Assembly: GCF_008329965.1 (NCBI RefSeq)
Contig: NZ_CP036150.1
Span: 3,762,439-3,826,438, forward strand
DNA: 64,000 bases
From: Oceanispirochaeta crateris
Lineage (GTDB): Bacteria; Spirochaetota; Spirochaetia; DSM-2461
Direction: 5' to 3'
Both the position numbers and the translations under genes were made by a program. A model generated the notes under the pieces. That model had not been told where the DNA came from. It did no database searches and was given only the letters and a program-made list of their open reading frames with translations. Below, in pieces: positions 54,936 through 63,307 of this stretch (position 1 is the first letter of the stretch; each line of letters starts with the position of its first letter).

Positions 54936-54965
54936 CCTCCCGGGAAATACCCGGGAGGCTTTTTC
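54936..54965 (+). terminator. Strong hairpin between the binding-protein and permease genes
   Basis: CCTCCCGGG and CCCGGGAGG with a 5-nt loop, followed by CTTTTTCG. It should act as a partial terminator that lets the binding protein be made in excess of the membrane parts. Confidence 0.85.
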
Positions 54966-55009
54966 GTATACGGGACTTTTTTTATCATCAGCCCCGGATT
55001 GAAGGAATT

Positions 55010-56023
55010 ATGATTCGATACATTTTAAAACGTTTGCTCATGTTGTTTCCCACACTCTTTGGAGTCGTAACCCTTGTCTTTTTTATGATAGCCCTCTCAC
55101 CGGGAGATCCTGCCCGGGTCATGCTGGGAGAAAGGGCCAGCCAGGAGAAAATAGAAAAACTCCGGGCTGATCTTGGACTGGATAAGCCTCTGATCCAGCA
55201 ATATGGTCTTTATCTGAAACGGATTGTTCGCCTTGATTTTGGTAAGTCAATTAAATCCGGCCAGAATGTCATGGACGAAATTCGGGCACGCTATCCAGCC
55301 ACCATCGAACTGGCCCTCTGTGCCATGATCTTTGCCTCGGTTCTGGGGATCTGGATTGGAGTGATATCGGCCACGAAGAAGAATACCTGGATTGATTATA
55401 CCTCCATGGTGGGGGCTTTATTTGGGGTATCCATGCCTGTTTTCTGGCTGGCCCTGGTCATGATCATGATCTTTTCCGTACAGTTGAATATGTTCCCTAC
55501 CGGCGGCAGGATGAATATTAGACTGTACTTTACACCCGAAACTAATTTTTACCTTGTTGATACTTTCAAACTGTTGCTTCAGGGTAAACCAGAATATATC
55601 CGCTCGGCTCTTCATCATCTTGTTCTTCCATCCATCGCATTGGGCACCATCCCCCTGGCCATCATCGCCAGGACAACCCGGAGCAGTATGCTGGAAGTTT
55701 TAAAACAGGACTATGTGAAAACAGTCCGGTCCGCAGGGATTAAAGAGCGCAGAGTGGTCTTTCGTTATGCCCTCAGAAATGCCCTTCTTCCGGTGATCAC
55801 TGTCATCGGACTGCAGTTCGGAATGCTTCTGGCAGGAGCCTTGCTGACGGAAACCATCTTTGCCTGGCCGGGCATTGGGAAATGGATCTACCACGCCATT
55901 GAAGCCCGGGATTATCCGGCGGTTCAGGGGGGAATTATTATCATTTCCACCTCATTTGTACTGATCAATTTGGCAGTGGATGTCCTGTATTCAGTGATTA
56001 ACCCCAAAATCAGGCTGCAGTAA
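55010..56023 (+). CDS. Peptide-type ABC permease, DppB-like
   Basis: 337 residues, six membrane helices. The N-terminus MIRYILKRLLMLFPTLFGVVTLVFFMIALSPGDPA is typical. The ATPase-contact EAA loop is around VLKQDYVKTVRSAGIKERRVVFRYALRNALLPVI. GAAGGA precedes the ATG. Confidence 0.93.
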   Translation: MIRYILKRLLMLFPTLFGVVTLVFFMIALSPGDPARVMLGERASQEKIEKLRADLGLDKPLIQQYGLYLKRIVRLDFGKSIKSGQNVMDEIRARYPATIELALCAMIFASVLGIWIGVISATKKNTWIDYTSMVGALFGVSMPVFWLALVMIMIFSVQLNMFPTGGRMNIRLYFTPETNFYLVDTFKLLLQGKPEYIRSALHHLVLPSIALGTIPLAIIARTTRSSMLEVLKQDYVKTVRSAGIKERRVVFRYALRNALLPVITVIGLQFGMLLAGALLTETIFAWPGIGKWIYHAIEARDYPAVQGGIIIISTSFVLINLAVDVLYSVINPKIRLQ

Positions 56024-56041
56024 AAAAGGAATTATACAGAT

Positions 56042-56917
56042 ATGAATGAAACGAATGGAGACGTTCTCAAAAATGAGACTCCACTGATTGAACACTGGCA
56101 CGAGTTAAAGCGGAGCAAAACCGCCATGGCCGGCCTTATAATTATACTCCTTTTTATCGTTGTGGGGCTTTTTGCCCCTCTCCTGGTCCCCATGGACCCT
56201 CTGGAACAGAATATTGAAATGAGGAAAACGCCTCCCATGACCGCCGGATATATTCTTGGTACAGACGATCTGGGTCGGGACATGCTATCAAGGCTCATCT
56301 ACGGAGCCAGAATCTCCATGATCATCGGTGTCATTGCTGTGGGCATAGCCCTGTTTTTCGGAATTATCATCGGCATGGTTTCCGCCTATTACGGAGGAAT
56401 CGTCGACAAGATAATTATGCGCCTTGTGGATATTATGCTGGCCTTTCCATACATCCTTCTTACCATTGTAATTGTGGCTGTTCTGGGGCCGTCTCTGACA
56501 AATGCGATGATTGCTATCGGTATTTCGCAAATACCGCGTTATACCCGAATTGTCAGAGCCTCTGTATTGGCCGAGAAAGAAAATGACTATGTTCTAGCAG
56601 AACGGGCCTTGGGGGCTTCCGATCTTGAGCTGATGTTTTTATCTATTCTACCAAACTGTCTGGCTCCCATCTCTGTTCAGGCTACTTTGGGATTCGGATC
56701 GGCTATTTTGGAGTCTGCCGGTTTATCCTTCTTAGGATTGGGAGCTCAGCCCCCCACACCGGAGTGGGGTCTGATGATTGCCAGTTCCAAGGAATTTGTC
56801 ACCAATGCCTGGTGGATTGTTACTTTTCCCGGTATTGCCACATTGCTGGCCGTTCTTGGGTTTAACCTGTTGGGTGACGGCCTGAGAGACATACTGGATC
56901 CGAGGATGAGAGACTGA
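56042..56917 (+). CDS. Peptide-type ABC permease, DppC-like
   Basis: 291 residues. A cytoplasmic N-terminus (HWHELKRSKTAMAGLIIILLF) is followed by LGTDDLGRDMLSRLIYGARISMIIG, the family signature, and the EAA loop in YVLAERALGASDLELMFLSILPNCLAPISVQATLGFG. It lies 18 nt after dppB-like. Confidence 0.93.
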   Translation: MNETNGDVLKNETPLIEHWHELKRSKTAMAGLIIILLFIVVGLFAPLLVPMDPLEQNIEMRKTPPMTAGYILGTDDLGRDMLSRLIYGARISMIIGVIAVGIALFFGIIIGMVSAYYGGIVDKIIMRLVDIMLAFPYILLTIVIVAVLGPSLTNAMIAIGISQIPRYTRIVRASVLAEKENDYVLAERALGASDLELMFLSILPNCLAPISVQATLGFGSAILESAGLSFLGLGAQPPTPEWGLMIASSKEFVTNAWWIVTFPGIATLLAVLGFNLLGDGLRDILDPRMRD

Positions 56918-56918
56918 T

Positions 56919-57932
56919 ATGGAAAATGAAAAATTACTATCTATTGAGAACATAAATGTCCACTTCCATACCCGAAGGGGGGTTGTGAAAGCCGTTAGAG
57001 ATCTCTCTTTGTATATTAATAAGGGAGAAACTCTGGCTCTGGTTGGGGAGTCCGGATGCGGGAAGTCGGTCACCGCCCATACGATTAATCAGCTGATACC
57101 CATGCCTCCCGGGGTCATTGAAAGCGGATCTGTCATTTTTAGAGACCGGGACCTTCTGAAGTTGCCTGAAAAAGAGGTCCAGAAGCTACGGGGAACACAG
57201 ATTTCCATGATCTTTCAGGAACCGATGACAAGTCTGAACCCCGTTTTTAAAATTGGAGATCAGCTGGCTGATGTCTTTCTGGCTCATCAGAAAATGTCAA
57301 AGAAAGAAGCCCATGCCAAGGCTGTAGAACTCCTGGATTTGGTGAAAATCCCATCTCCTGCCAAGCGGGCCATGGACTATCCTCATCAGCTTTCGGGGGG
57401 GATGCGTCAAAGGGTTATGATCGCCATGGCTTTGGCATCACCCGAGCCTGGACTGATGATTGCCGATGAACCTACAACGGCTCTGGATGTTACCATTCAG
57501 GCGCAGATTCTGGATTTGTTGACTGACCTTAAAGAAAAGGTGAACATGTCTATCCTCCTTATCACCCATGATATGGGAGTCGTTGCCGAAACCGCGGATA
57601 GGGTTGTTGTTATGTATGCCGGACGTAAGGTCGAAGAGGGGTCCGTGTTTCAAATCTTTGATAATCCTTCTCATCCCTATACTCTGGGCCTTCTAAATTC
57701 GCTGCCTTCCAATGAAAAATACAAGGACTTCAGTCGTCTGGAAGCCATCCCCGGGAATGTCCCCGACCTGCTGAGTCTTGGAGATGGATGCCCTTTTGTC
57801 AACCGCTGTGAATATGCAGATGCCGGCTGTGAAGAAAGTTTCCCCCAGGGCAGTCTCCTGGAGGAGGGTCATACTATCTGGTGTTACAAATCGGAAGAGG
57901 TGAAAAAACAAAAAGGATCCATGAATAAATGA
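56919..57932 (+). CDS. Peptide-type ABC ATPase, DppD-like
   Basis: 337 residues. Walker [12 protein letters not shown]-loop IFQEPMTSLNPVF, signature LSGGMRQRVMIAMAL, Walker B LMIADEPTTALD and H-loop ITHDMG are all present. The C-terminal oligopeptide domain has the cysteine set GCPFVNRCEYADAGCEE...WCYK. It starts one base after dppC-like and overlaps dppF-like by 4 nt. Confidence 0.94.
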   Translation: MENEKLLSIENINVHFHTRRGVVKAVRDLSLYINKGETLALVGESGCGKSVTAHTINQLIPMPPGVIESGSVIFRDRDLLKLPEKEVQKLRGTQISMIFQEPMTSLNPVFKIGDQLADVFLAHQKMSKKEAHAKAVELLDLVKIPSPAKRAMDYPHQLSGGMRQRVMIAMALASPEPGLMIADEPTTALDVTIQAQILDLLTDLKEKVNMSILLITHDMGVVAETADRVVVMYAGRKVEEGSVFQIFDNPSHPYTLGLLNSLPSNEKYKDFSRLEAIPGNVPDLLSLGDGCPFVNRCEYADAGCEESFPQGSLLEEGHTIWCYKSEEVKKQKGSMNK

Positions 57933-58894
57933 AACCATTGATGGAGGTTAAAAACCTCAAAAAATACTATCAAATCAGCTCCCGTGAGGGAGATAAGAAG
58001 CAGATTCTCAAGGCTGTGGATGATGTCAGTTTTGAGATCAAAAAGGGTGAAATCCTGGGAGTCGTAGGAGAGTCCGGGTGTGGTAAATCCACTCTGGGTA
58101 AGACTGTGCTCCGTCTTCATGAGAAGACAGACGGGCAGGTACTTTATGACGGAAGGGACCTGTTCTCTCTGGATCATAAAGAAATGACGGAGCTAAGGAA
58201 AAGGATTCAAATGGTTTTTCAGGATCCCTTTTCCTCATTGAATCCCCGAAAAAAAGTCGTGTCCCTTATCGAACAGCCCCTGCGGATTCATAAGACAGGC
58301 ACACAGGCAGAAATCAGTGAAAAAGTGGAAGCCATAATGTCCGAAGTGGGGATCAACCCGCATTATAAAAAACGCTTTCCTCATCAGTTTTCGGGAGGTC
58401 AGAGACAGAGGATCGGGATTGCCAGAGCCCTGGCTCTCAATCCAGAGTTTGTCGTTTGTGACGAAGCTGTTTCTGCCCTGGATGTTTCGGTTCAGGCGCA
58501 AATTTTGAATCTACTTCTGGACCTAAGAGAGAAACATGATCTGACCTATATGTTTATTGCCCATGACCTCGCGGTTGTTGAGTATATTTCAACAAGGATT
58601 ATCGTCATGTATCTGGGTAAGATCATCGAAGTAGCCGATAAGCATGAGCTGGTTAAAAACCATACGCATCCCTATACAAAGGCCCTGTTCAATGCCTTTC
58701 CCCTGACTGATCCACATCAACGGATAGGGAAGAAGAAAATTGTTATGGGAGATGTTCCCAGTCCTGTGAATCCTCCCTCGGGATGTCATTTTCATCCCCG
58801 TTGTCCCTTTGCCATGGATATCTGTAGAGAACAGTATCCTGAGTTGAAAGAAGTTGCACCGGGCCATATGTCCGCTTGTCATCTGCATCAGTAA
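57929..58894 (+). CDS. Peptide-type ABC ATPase, DppF-like
   Basis: 321 residues. Walker [12 protein letters not shown]-loop [13 protein letters not shown], signature [16 protein letters not shown], Walker [13 protein letters not shown] and H-loop IAHDLA. The C-terminal cysteines are in [18 protein letters not shown]...SACH. Last gene of the operon; starts by ATGA overlap with dppD-like. Confidence 0.94.
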   Translation: MKPLMEVKNLKKYYQISSREGDKKQILKAVDDVSFEIKKGEILGVVGESGCGKSTLGKTVLRLHEKTDGQVLYDGRDLFSLDHKEMTELRKRIQMVFQDPFSSLNPRKKVVSLIEQPLRIHKTGTQAEISEKVEAIMSEVGINPHYKKRFPHQFSGGQRQRIGIARALALNPEFVVCDEAVSALDVSVQAQILNLLLDLREKHDLTYMFIAHDLAVVEYISTRIIVMYLGKIIEVADKHELVKNHTHPYTKALFNAFPLTDPHQRIGKKKIVMGDVPSPVNPPSGCHFHPRCPFAMDICREQYPELKEVAPGHMSACHLHQ

Positions 58895-58910
58895 ATCTTC
58901 CTGATCTATC

Positions 58911-58938
58911 GAAGCCGTTCCACAAGGGACGGCTTTTT
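58911..58938 (+). terminator. Intrinsic terminator of the peptide ABC operon
   Basis: AAGCCGTTCC pairs imperfectly with GGGACGGCTT over a short loop and is followed by six T. The convergent ROK gene ends at 58938. Confidence 0.85.
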
Positions 58939-60098
58939 TATGGCTGAGATAGTATTTCTCTTGTGTTTTCTCTAACCAGATAAGCGCTTCCTACAGCGGC
59001 GGTTTGAATGCCCCAATCGCTTGAAATGACCTTTACAGCATCCTGGTTGGGAAGCATCGAACGGTAATTTTTCTTTTGGGATACGAGTTCCAGGAGTTGG
59101 GGGCAGCCCGATACGACAGGACCGCTAAGAACAATTAGATCGGGATTCAAAAGATTGATTATATTTCCTATGGCTATGGACAGGTATTCTGCGACTTCCG
59201 TTATAACCTGATGGTAGAGTTCTCCCTCCCGGGACTGATTCAGAATATCATCAATTTTCTCGGGAGCCGAGACGGAGTTGATGCGAGCCAGATTCTGTCC
59301 CCTTTCCAAAATAGCATTTTCTCCTATCAAAGCTTGTAGGCATCCTCTGTTTCCACAGAGACAGGCAGGACCGTTGGGAATGACCGATGTATGACCCAGT
59401 TCTCCGGCACCAAATGAGGACCCCATATACAATTTATGATCTAAAATGAGTCCGGAGGCTACACCTGTTCCAATCACTATGGATATGATATTTCCGTAGT
59501 TTTCAGGGTTATGAAGATAATAGGAGGCCAAGGCACTCACCTTGCTTCTATTGACTACCCGGATAGACATGCCCGATTCTTTTTTGATCATATCTGCTAT
59601 GGGAAAATTCATCCATCTCACATCAAAAGCACTGACAATGATGCCTTTTTCACTGTCCACAAGTCCAGGAGTCCCTACTCCTATCCTGGGTAGTATCCTT
59701 TTATCCCTGTGTTTGTCCTTTAATTCCTTTATGGCCTTGATGAGTTGGGAGACTGTCTTTTCGGGGGTCATCCGGGAAATAGGGTAGGTGCATTCATCTA
59801 TGATAGTTCCGGAAAGATCCATCATGACAAGAGACCAGGAAAAGTCAAAAACTGCGGCCCCAATGAAGTAGCAACCCTGTGGTACGGGTTGAAGGAGTGT
59901 CGGGGGGCGCCCTCCCCGGGCTTCTCCGATTCCTGCTTCCATGATTAAGTTTTGACTCATAAGCTCATCCACAAGGTGGCCTACGGCTGCTCTTGTGAGT
60001 CCTGTGATTTCAGCCAGGTCAATTCTGGAAATTTCCCCTTTCCGGATAATGATGTCCAGTATTTTATGAAGATTGCTGTGTTTCTTTTGAATTTTCAT
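58938..60098 (-). CDS. ROK family transcriptional regulator (NagC/XylR type)
   Basis: 386 residues from the ATG at 60098. A longer in-frame start adds 36 non-conserved residues from promoter DNA. The N-terminal HTH is ILDIIIRKGEISRIDLAEITGLTRAAVGHLVDELMSQNL. The ROK domain follows, with GVGTPGLVDSEKGIIVSA, GTGVASGLILD and ELGHTSV. The zinc motif CLCGNRGCLQ has Q where CxCGxxGCxE has Glu. It is divergent from the enolase-superfamily/TTT operon and probably represses it. Confidence 0.92.
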   Translation of the reverse strand: MKIQKKHSNLHKILDIIIRKGEISRIDLAEITGLTRAAVGHLVDELMSQNLIMEAGIGEARGGRPPTLLQPVPQGCYFIGAAVFDFSWSLVMMDLSGTIIDECTYPISRMTPEKTVSQLIKAIKELKDKHRDKRILPRIGVGTPGLVDSEKGIIVSAFDVRWMNFPIADMIKKESGMSIRVVNRSKVSALASYYLHNPENYGNIISIVIGTGVASGLILDHKLYMGSSFGAGELGHTSVIPNGPACLCGNRGCLQALIGENAILERGQNLARINSVSAPEKIDDILNQSREGELYHQVITEVAEYLSIAIGNIINLLNPDLIVLSGPVVSGCPQLLELVSQKKNYRSMLPNQDAVKVISSDWGIQTAAVGSAYLVRENTREILSQP

Positions 60099-60124
60099 AT
60101 GATCCAGTCTTGTAAGTAAAAAAT

Positions 60125-60139
60125 ATTTACAAAGTGTAT
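60125..60139 (+). promoter_or_regulatory. Candidate ROK-repressor half-site (copy 1)
   Basis: ATTTACAAAGTGTAT, 27 nt upstream of the ROK start. It matches ATTGACAAAGTGGAT at 60227-60241 at 13 of 15 positions. Confidence 0.45.
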
Positions 60140-60226
60140 TATATAATAGAATAATTCCTTTGTATACTTTTAAAAAAGTGAAATATCCCGGTTCAATTGA
60201 CGACAATTTGATACATAATAAAAATA

Positions 60227-60256
60227 ATTGACAAAGTGGATGGGCGGGGATAGTAT
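60227..60256 (+). promoter_or_regulatory. Promoter of the enolase-superfamily/TTT operon, with operator copy 2
   Basis: TTGACA (60228-60233), a 17-nt spacer and TAGTAT (60251-60256). The -35 is embedded in ATTGACAAAGTGGAT, the second copy of the repeat near the ROK gene. Confidence 0.7.
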
Positions 60257-60293
60257 GAAATAATAATCATAGACTCAAAATAAAGGACTCCCT

Positions 60294-61619
60294 TTGCATC
60301 TGACTGTCAGCCGAATAGAAGTTCAATATCTCCCTGTAGTCTTTTCAAATCCCCTTTCATTCGGGTCCCAGAAGGTTGAGTCTCTTGATAAGTTGCGGAT
60401 CAGGATGGTTCTAAAAGACCGACTAACCGGGCATGTTGAGAGCGGCTGGGGTGAAGTCCCCCTGAACTATCCCTGGTTTTGGCCGCAGTGCTCTTTGAAG
60501 GACCCCATGCCCCTCATGAGAGATTTAGTTAGTCAACTCACGACCTTGTGGACCTCTATCGGGCGGATCGTCCACCCTCTTGTTTCCGGATATGATGTTC
60601 AGACTCAGGGACTCCATCCTTTGTACCAGCAAATGAAGGATGGTTGGGGAGATTTTCCATTTTTAGCCGTACAAGTCCTAAACTCGGCCTTTGACATTGC
60701 TCTTTATGATGGTTTTGCGAAACATGCCTCTCTTCCTGTTTATGATCTTTTTCATCAGAGCCTCATTCCCGTAGCTCTGGATTCTTTTTTCAGCAGCAAT
60801 AAGACCGTTGGCTCACTCATGAAAGATCAGGATCTGGATCGTATGATTAGAAAGAATCCTTCCCCTCATTTGGGAGTCTGGCACATGGTGGGAATTCTCG
60901 ACCCGTTGGATCCGGATGGAGAAAACAGTTCTCTTGCAGATTGGATTATCCAGGGAGGGGTGACCCGTCTTAAGATTAAACTCAGTTCTCAGCTTGCCGA
61001 GGACCTGGACAGGGTAAAACGGATTTATAAAATCAGTCATCCTTTGGGCGTTGAGAAGTATTCATTTGATTATAATGGATCTCAAGAGGATCTAAAATGG
61101 ATTCAACCTTTTTTGAGTGACTTGAAAAATTCACTTCCAGGACTGTATGAAAGGTTGTGTTATATCGAACAGCCCATCTGTGCCGGATTAACAGGAAATA
61201 AAGAGGATGTGTCCCGTATCACGGAGATGAAAGACTTACTTGTTGATGAAGGAGCCGGAAACTGGGAAGAGTTATATGAGTACTATCAGTCGGGCTGGTC
61301 CGGTGTGGCCTTAAAGATCTGTAAGTCTCAAACGTCTTCTCTCCTTATGTTTGCCTTGTCCAGGGTTCTCAAAAAAAGAGTCACTGTCATGGATTTGACA
61401 AATCCGTCTCTTGCTCATATCGCCCATGCCCAGCTAGCCGCTCATATGAGTGATGATTCAGAGATTGAGAGTAATGCCATTCAGTATTGTCCGACTGCAT
61501 CTGTTGCCGAGGCACAGGTCCATCCCGGATTATTTTCTAGGAGTCAGGGAGGGATTGATATATCCTCTTTATCCGGATTCGGTTATGGATACCGGATGGA
61601 TGAAATTCAGTATTCTTAA
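60294..61619 (+). CDS. Enolase-superfamily (mandelate racemase/muconate lactonizing-like) protein
   Basis: 441 residues, TTG start with AAAGGA upstream. A capping-domain-like N-terminus (~150 residues) is followed by a barrel with TRLKIKLS (KxK base), SFDYN (Asp ligand), YIEQPICAG (Glu ligand), LLVDEGAGN (Asp/Glu ligand) and VALKICKS (second base lysine). MDLTNPSLAHIAHAQLAAH replaces the usual late region. It could be an acid-sugar dehydratase or an epimerase. It is the first gene before tctCBA system C, so it probably acts on the imported acid. Confidence 0.75.
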   Translation: MHLTVSRIEVQYLPVVFSNPLSFGSQKVESLDKLRIRMVLKDRLTGHVESGWGEVPLNYPWFWPQCSLKDPMPLMRDLVSQLTTLWTSIGRIVHPLVSGYDVQTQGLHPLYQQMKDGWGDFPFLAVQVLNSAFDIALYDGFAKHASLPVYDLFHQSLIPVALDSFFSSNKTVGSLMKDQDLDRMIRKNPSPHLGVWHMVGILDPLDPDGENSSLADWIIQGGVTRLKIKLSSQLAEDLDRVKRIYKISHPLGVEKYSFDYNGSQEDLKWIQPFLSDLKNSLPGLYERLCYIEQPICAGLTGNKEDVSRITEMKDLLVDEGAGNWEELYEYYQSGWSGVALKICKSQTSSLLMFALSRVLKKRVTVMDLTNPSLAHIAHAQLAAHMSDDSEIESNAIQYCPTASVAEAQVHPGLFSRSQGGIDISSLSGFGYGYRMDEIQYS

Positions 61620-61685
61620 CCGACGAATTATTTTGGAATAGGCTGCTTGTATAAGTGGCTTTATATAAATTGAAGGAGTTTTCTT

Positions 61686-62705
61686 ATGAAAAAAACTGTA
61701 GTTTTCTTGCTATTGGCGCTTATGATTTTTCCTCTGTATGCGGAAGGTCAGAAAGAAGCTAGCGCTTATGAATGGCAGCCTGCAAAACCAGTAAACCTTA
61801 TTGTTCCATGGGGTGCCGGTGGGTCTACCGACCGTTCTGCCAGAACAACGGCTGCTGTAGTAGAAGCAGTTCTTGGACAGAAAATTGTTGTTGTGAATCA
61901 GCCCGGAGCTTCCGGTTCTGTTGGAACTCAAGGTGTTTTGGATGCCGATAAAGACGGAATGAAATGGGTGGCAGGAGCCGTAAAGGACCTGGGTGTCTAT
62001 AAAGTTCAGGGTATGATTGATACAACTCTCGACGATTGGAATCTTTACTTGAATGTTGCCATGCCAAATGTTGTCGCTGTCAGCATAGATTCTCCCTACA
62101 ATGATTTCGGTGATCTTCTGGCTGATATGAAAGCCAATCCCGGACAAGTCCGCGTGGCTACTGCCGGAGTCAACTCCGCAGGACACACAGCTATTGAACT
62201 GATCAAGAAATACACTGGTGTTGAGTATAAGCACGTAACCTATGATGGTGGAAACCCTGCCGTTATAGCCACTGTTGGTGGAGAAGCAGACGTGGTTCCC
62301 CAGCTTTCTGTTGAAGAAGTGGATATGCTGAAAGCCGGAAAACTGAAAGCTCTTTGTGTTATGACCGATAAGGGGCTGGTTCTGGATGGTATGAGCGAAG
62401 AAATTCCCCCCATTACCAACTGGATTAAGGATTTTAAAGCAGCTCCTACATACTTTGGTATCTTTATTCCCAAAGGTGTTCCCTCAATTGTAACCGACAC
62501 AATGGACAAAATCTGGGAAGACGTTGTTATGGAATCTCCCGAGCTCAAAGACTGGGCAGCTAAGAATGCAGTTGTATTTGATCCCTGCTATGGTGAAGAA
62601 GCTCTTGAAAAGTCTTTCCCCATGGTTCAAATCAGTGCATGGTTGAAATATGATTCCGGTGATGCTGTCATTGACCCATCTACCATTGGAATTCCCCGTC
62701 CATAA
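61686..62705 (+). CDS. tctC: TTT solute-binding protein TctC (system C)
   Basis: 339 residues. AAGGAG precedes the ATG. The signal peptide ends near PLYAEGQKEASA. Motifs: LIVPWGAGGSTDRSARTTAAVV, VNQPGASGSVGTQGVL, RVATAGVNSAGHTAIELIKK, VGGEADVVPQLSVEEV and FIPKGVPSIV. Confidence 0.93.
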   Translation: MKKTVVFLLLALMIFPLYAEGQKEASAYEWQPAKPVNLIVPWGAGGSTDRSARTTAAVVEAVLGQKIVVVNQPGASGSVGTQGVLDADKDGMKWVAGAVKDLGVYKVQGMIDTTLDDWNLYLNVAMPNVVAVSIDSPYNDFGDLLADMKANPGQVRVATAGVNSAGHTAIELIKKYTGVEYKHVTYDGGNPAVIATVGGEADVVPQLSVEEVDMLKAGKLKALCVMTDKGLVLDGMSEEIPPITNWIKDFKAAPTYFGIFIPKGVPSIVTDTMDKIWEDVVMESPELKDWAAKNAVVFDPCYGEEALEKSFPMVQISAWLKYDSGDAVIDPSTIGIPRP

Positions 62706-62779
62706 TTAAAAAATAAAATTGAATATCCCTTCCTCTCAATCGCAGAGGGAGGGATATTATATTATCAGGTTGTAATACT

Positions 62780-63295
62780 ATGAATGAAAAACAAATGCGC
62801 AAAGCAGATTTTATCAGTTCCATTGTTCTGATTATCTTTGGAATAACCGTTACCTGGATGGCGATCAAAATGCCCCGTTTGGAAGAAAAAGGGATCAACC
62901 CCTATACGGCTCCTGGAGTCGTTCCAGGGATTCTGGGAGTTGTTATTCTCCTGCTTTCTCTGATCATGTTTGTCAGAACCATCAGGCACTCTGACTTTCT
63001 TCCTAAGATTGAAAAAGGGAATGTAAAAAACCTCATTAAAGATGAAGGGACCATCCGGCTCATGGTGTCACTGGCTCTTTGTCTGGTTTATGCTTTGGTG
63101 CTGGTCGGTAATATCCCCTATGTTCTGGCAACCTTCCTCTTTGTTTTCGGATTCATTCTCTGCTTTGATATGAAGTTTGATAAAATTGAGAAGAGTCGTA
63201 AGAAAATCATCATCGTAGCATTTATAGAAGCCATCATCAGCTCTGCTGTTATCAGTGCGGCTTTTCAATATTTATTTCTCGTAGATTTACCCTAA
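62780..63295 (+). CDS. tctB: TTT small permease TctB (system C)
   Basis: 171 residues with four hydrophobic segments. The first pair is joined by MPRLEEKGINPYTAPGVVPGILGVVILLLSL, the typical TctB periplasmic turn. An AGGTTG precedes the ATG. Confidence 0.88.
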   Translation: MNEKQMRKADFISSIVLIIFGITVTWMAIKMPRLEEKGINPYTAPGVVPGILGVVILLLSLIMFVRTIRHSDFLPKIEKGNVKNLIKDEGTIRLMVSLALCLVYALVLVGNIPYVLATFLFVFGFILCFDMKFDKIEKSRKKIIIVAFIEAIISSAVISAAFQYLFLVDLP

Positions 63296-63307
63296 GGAGA
63301 CCATTGT

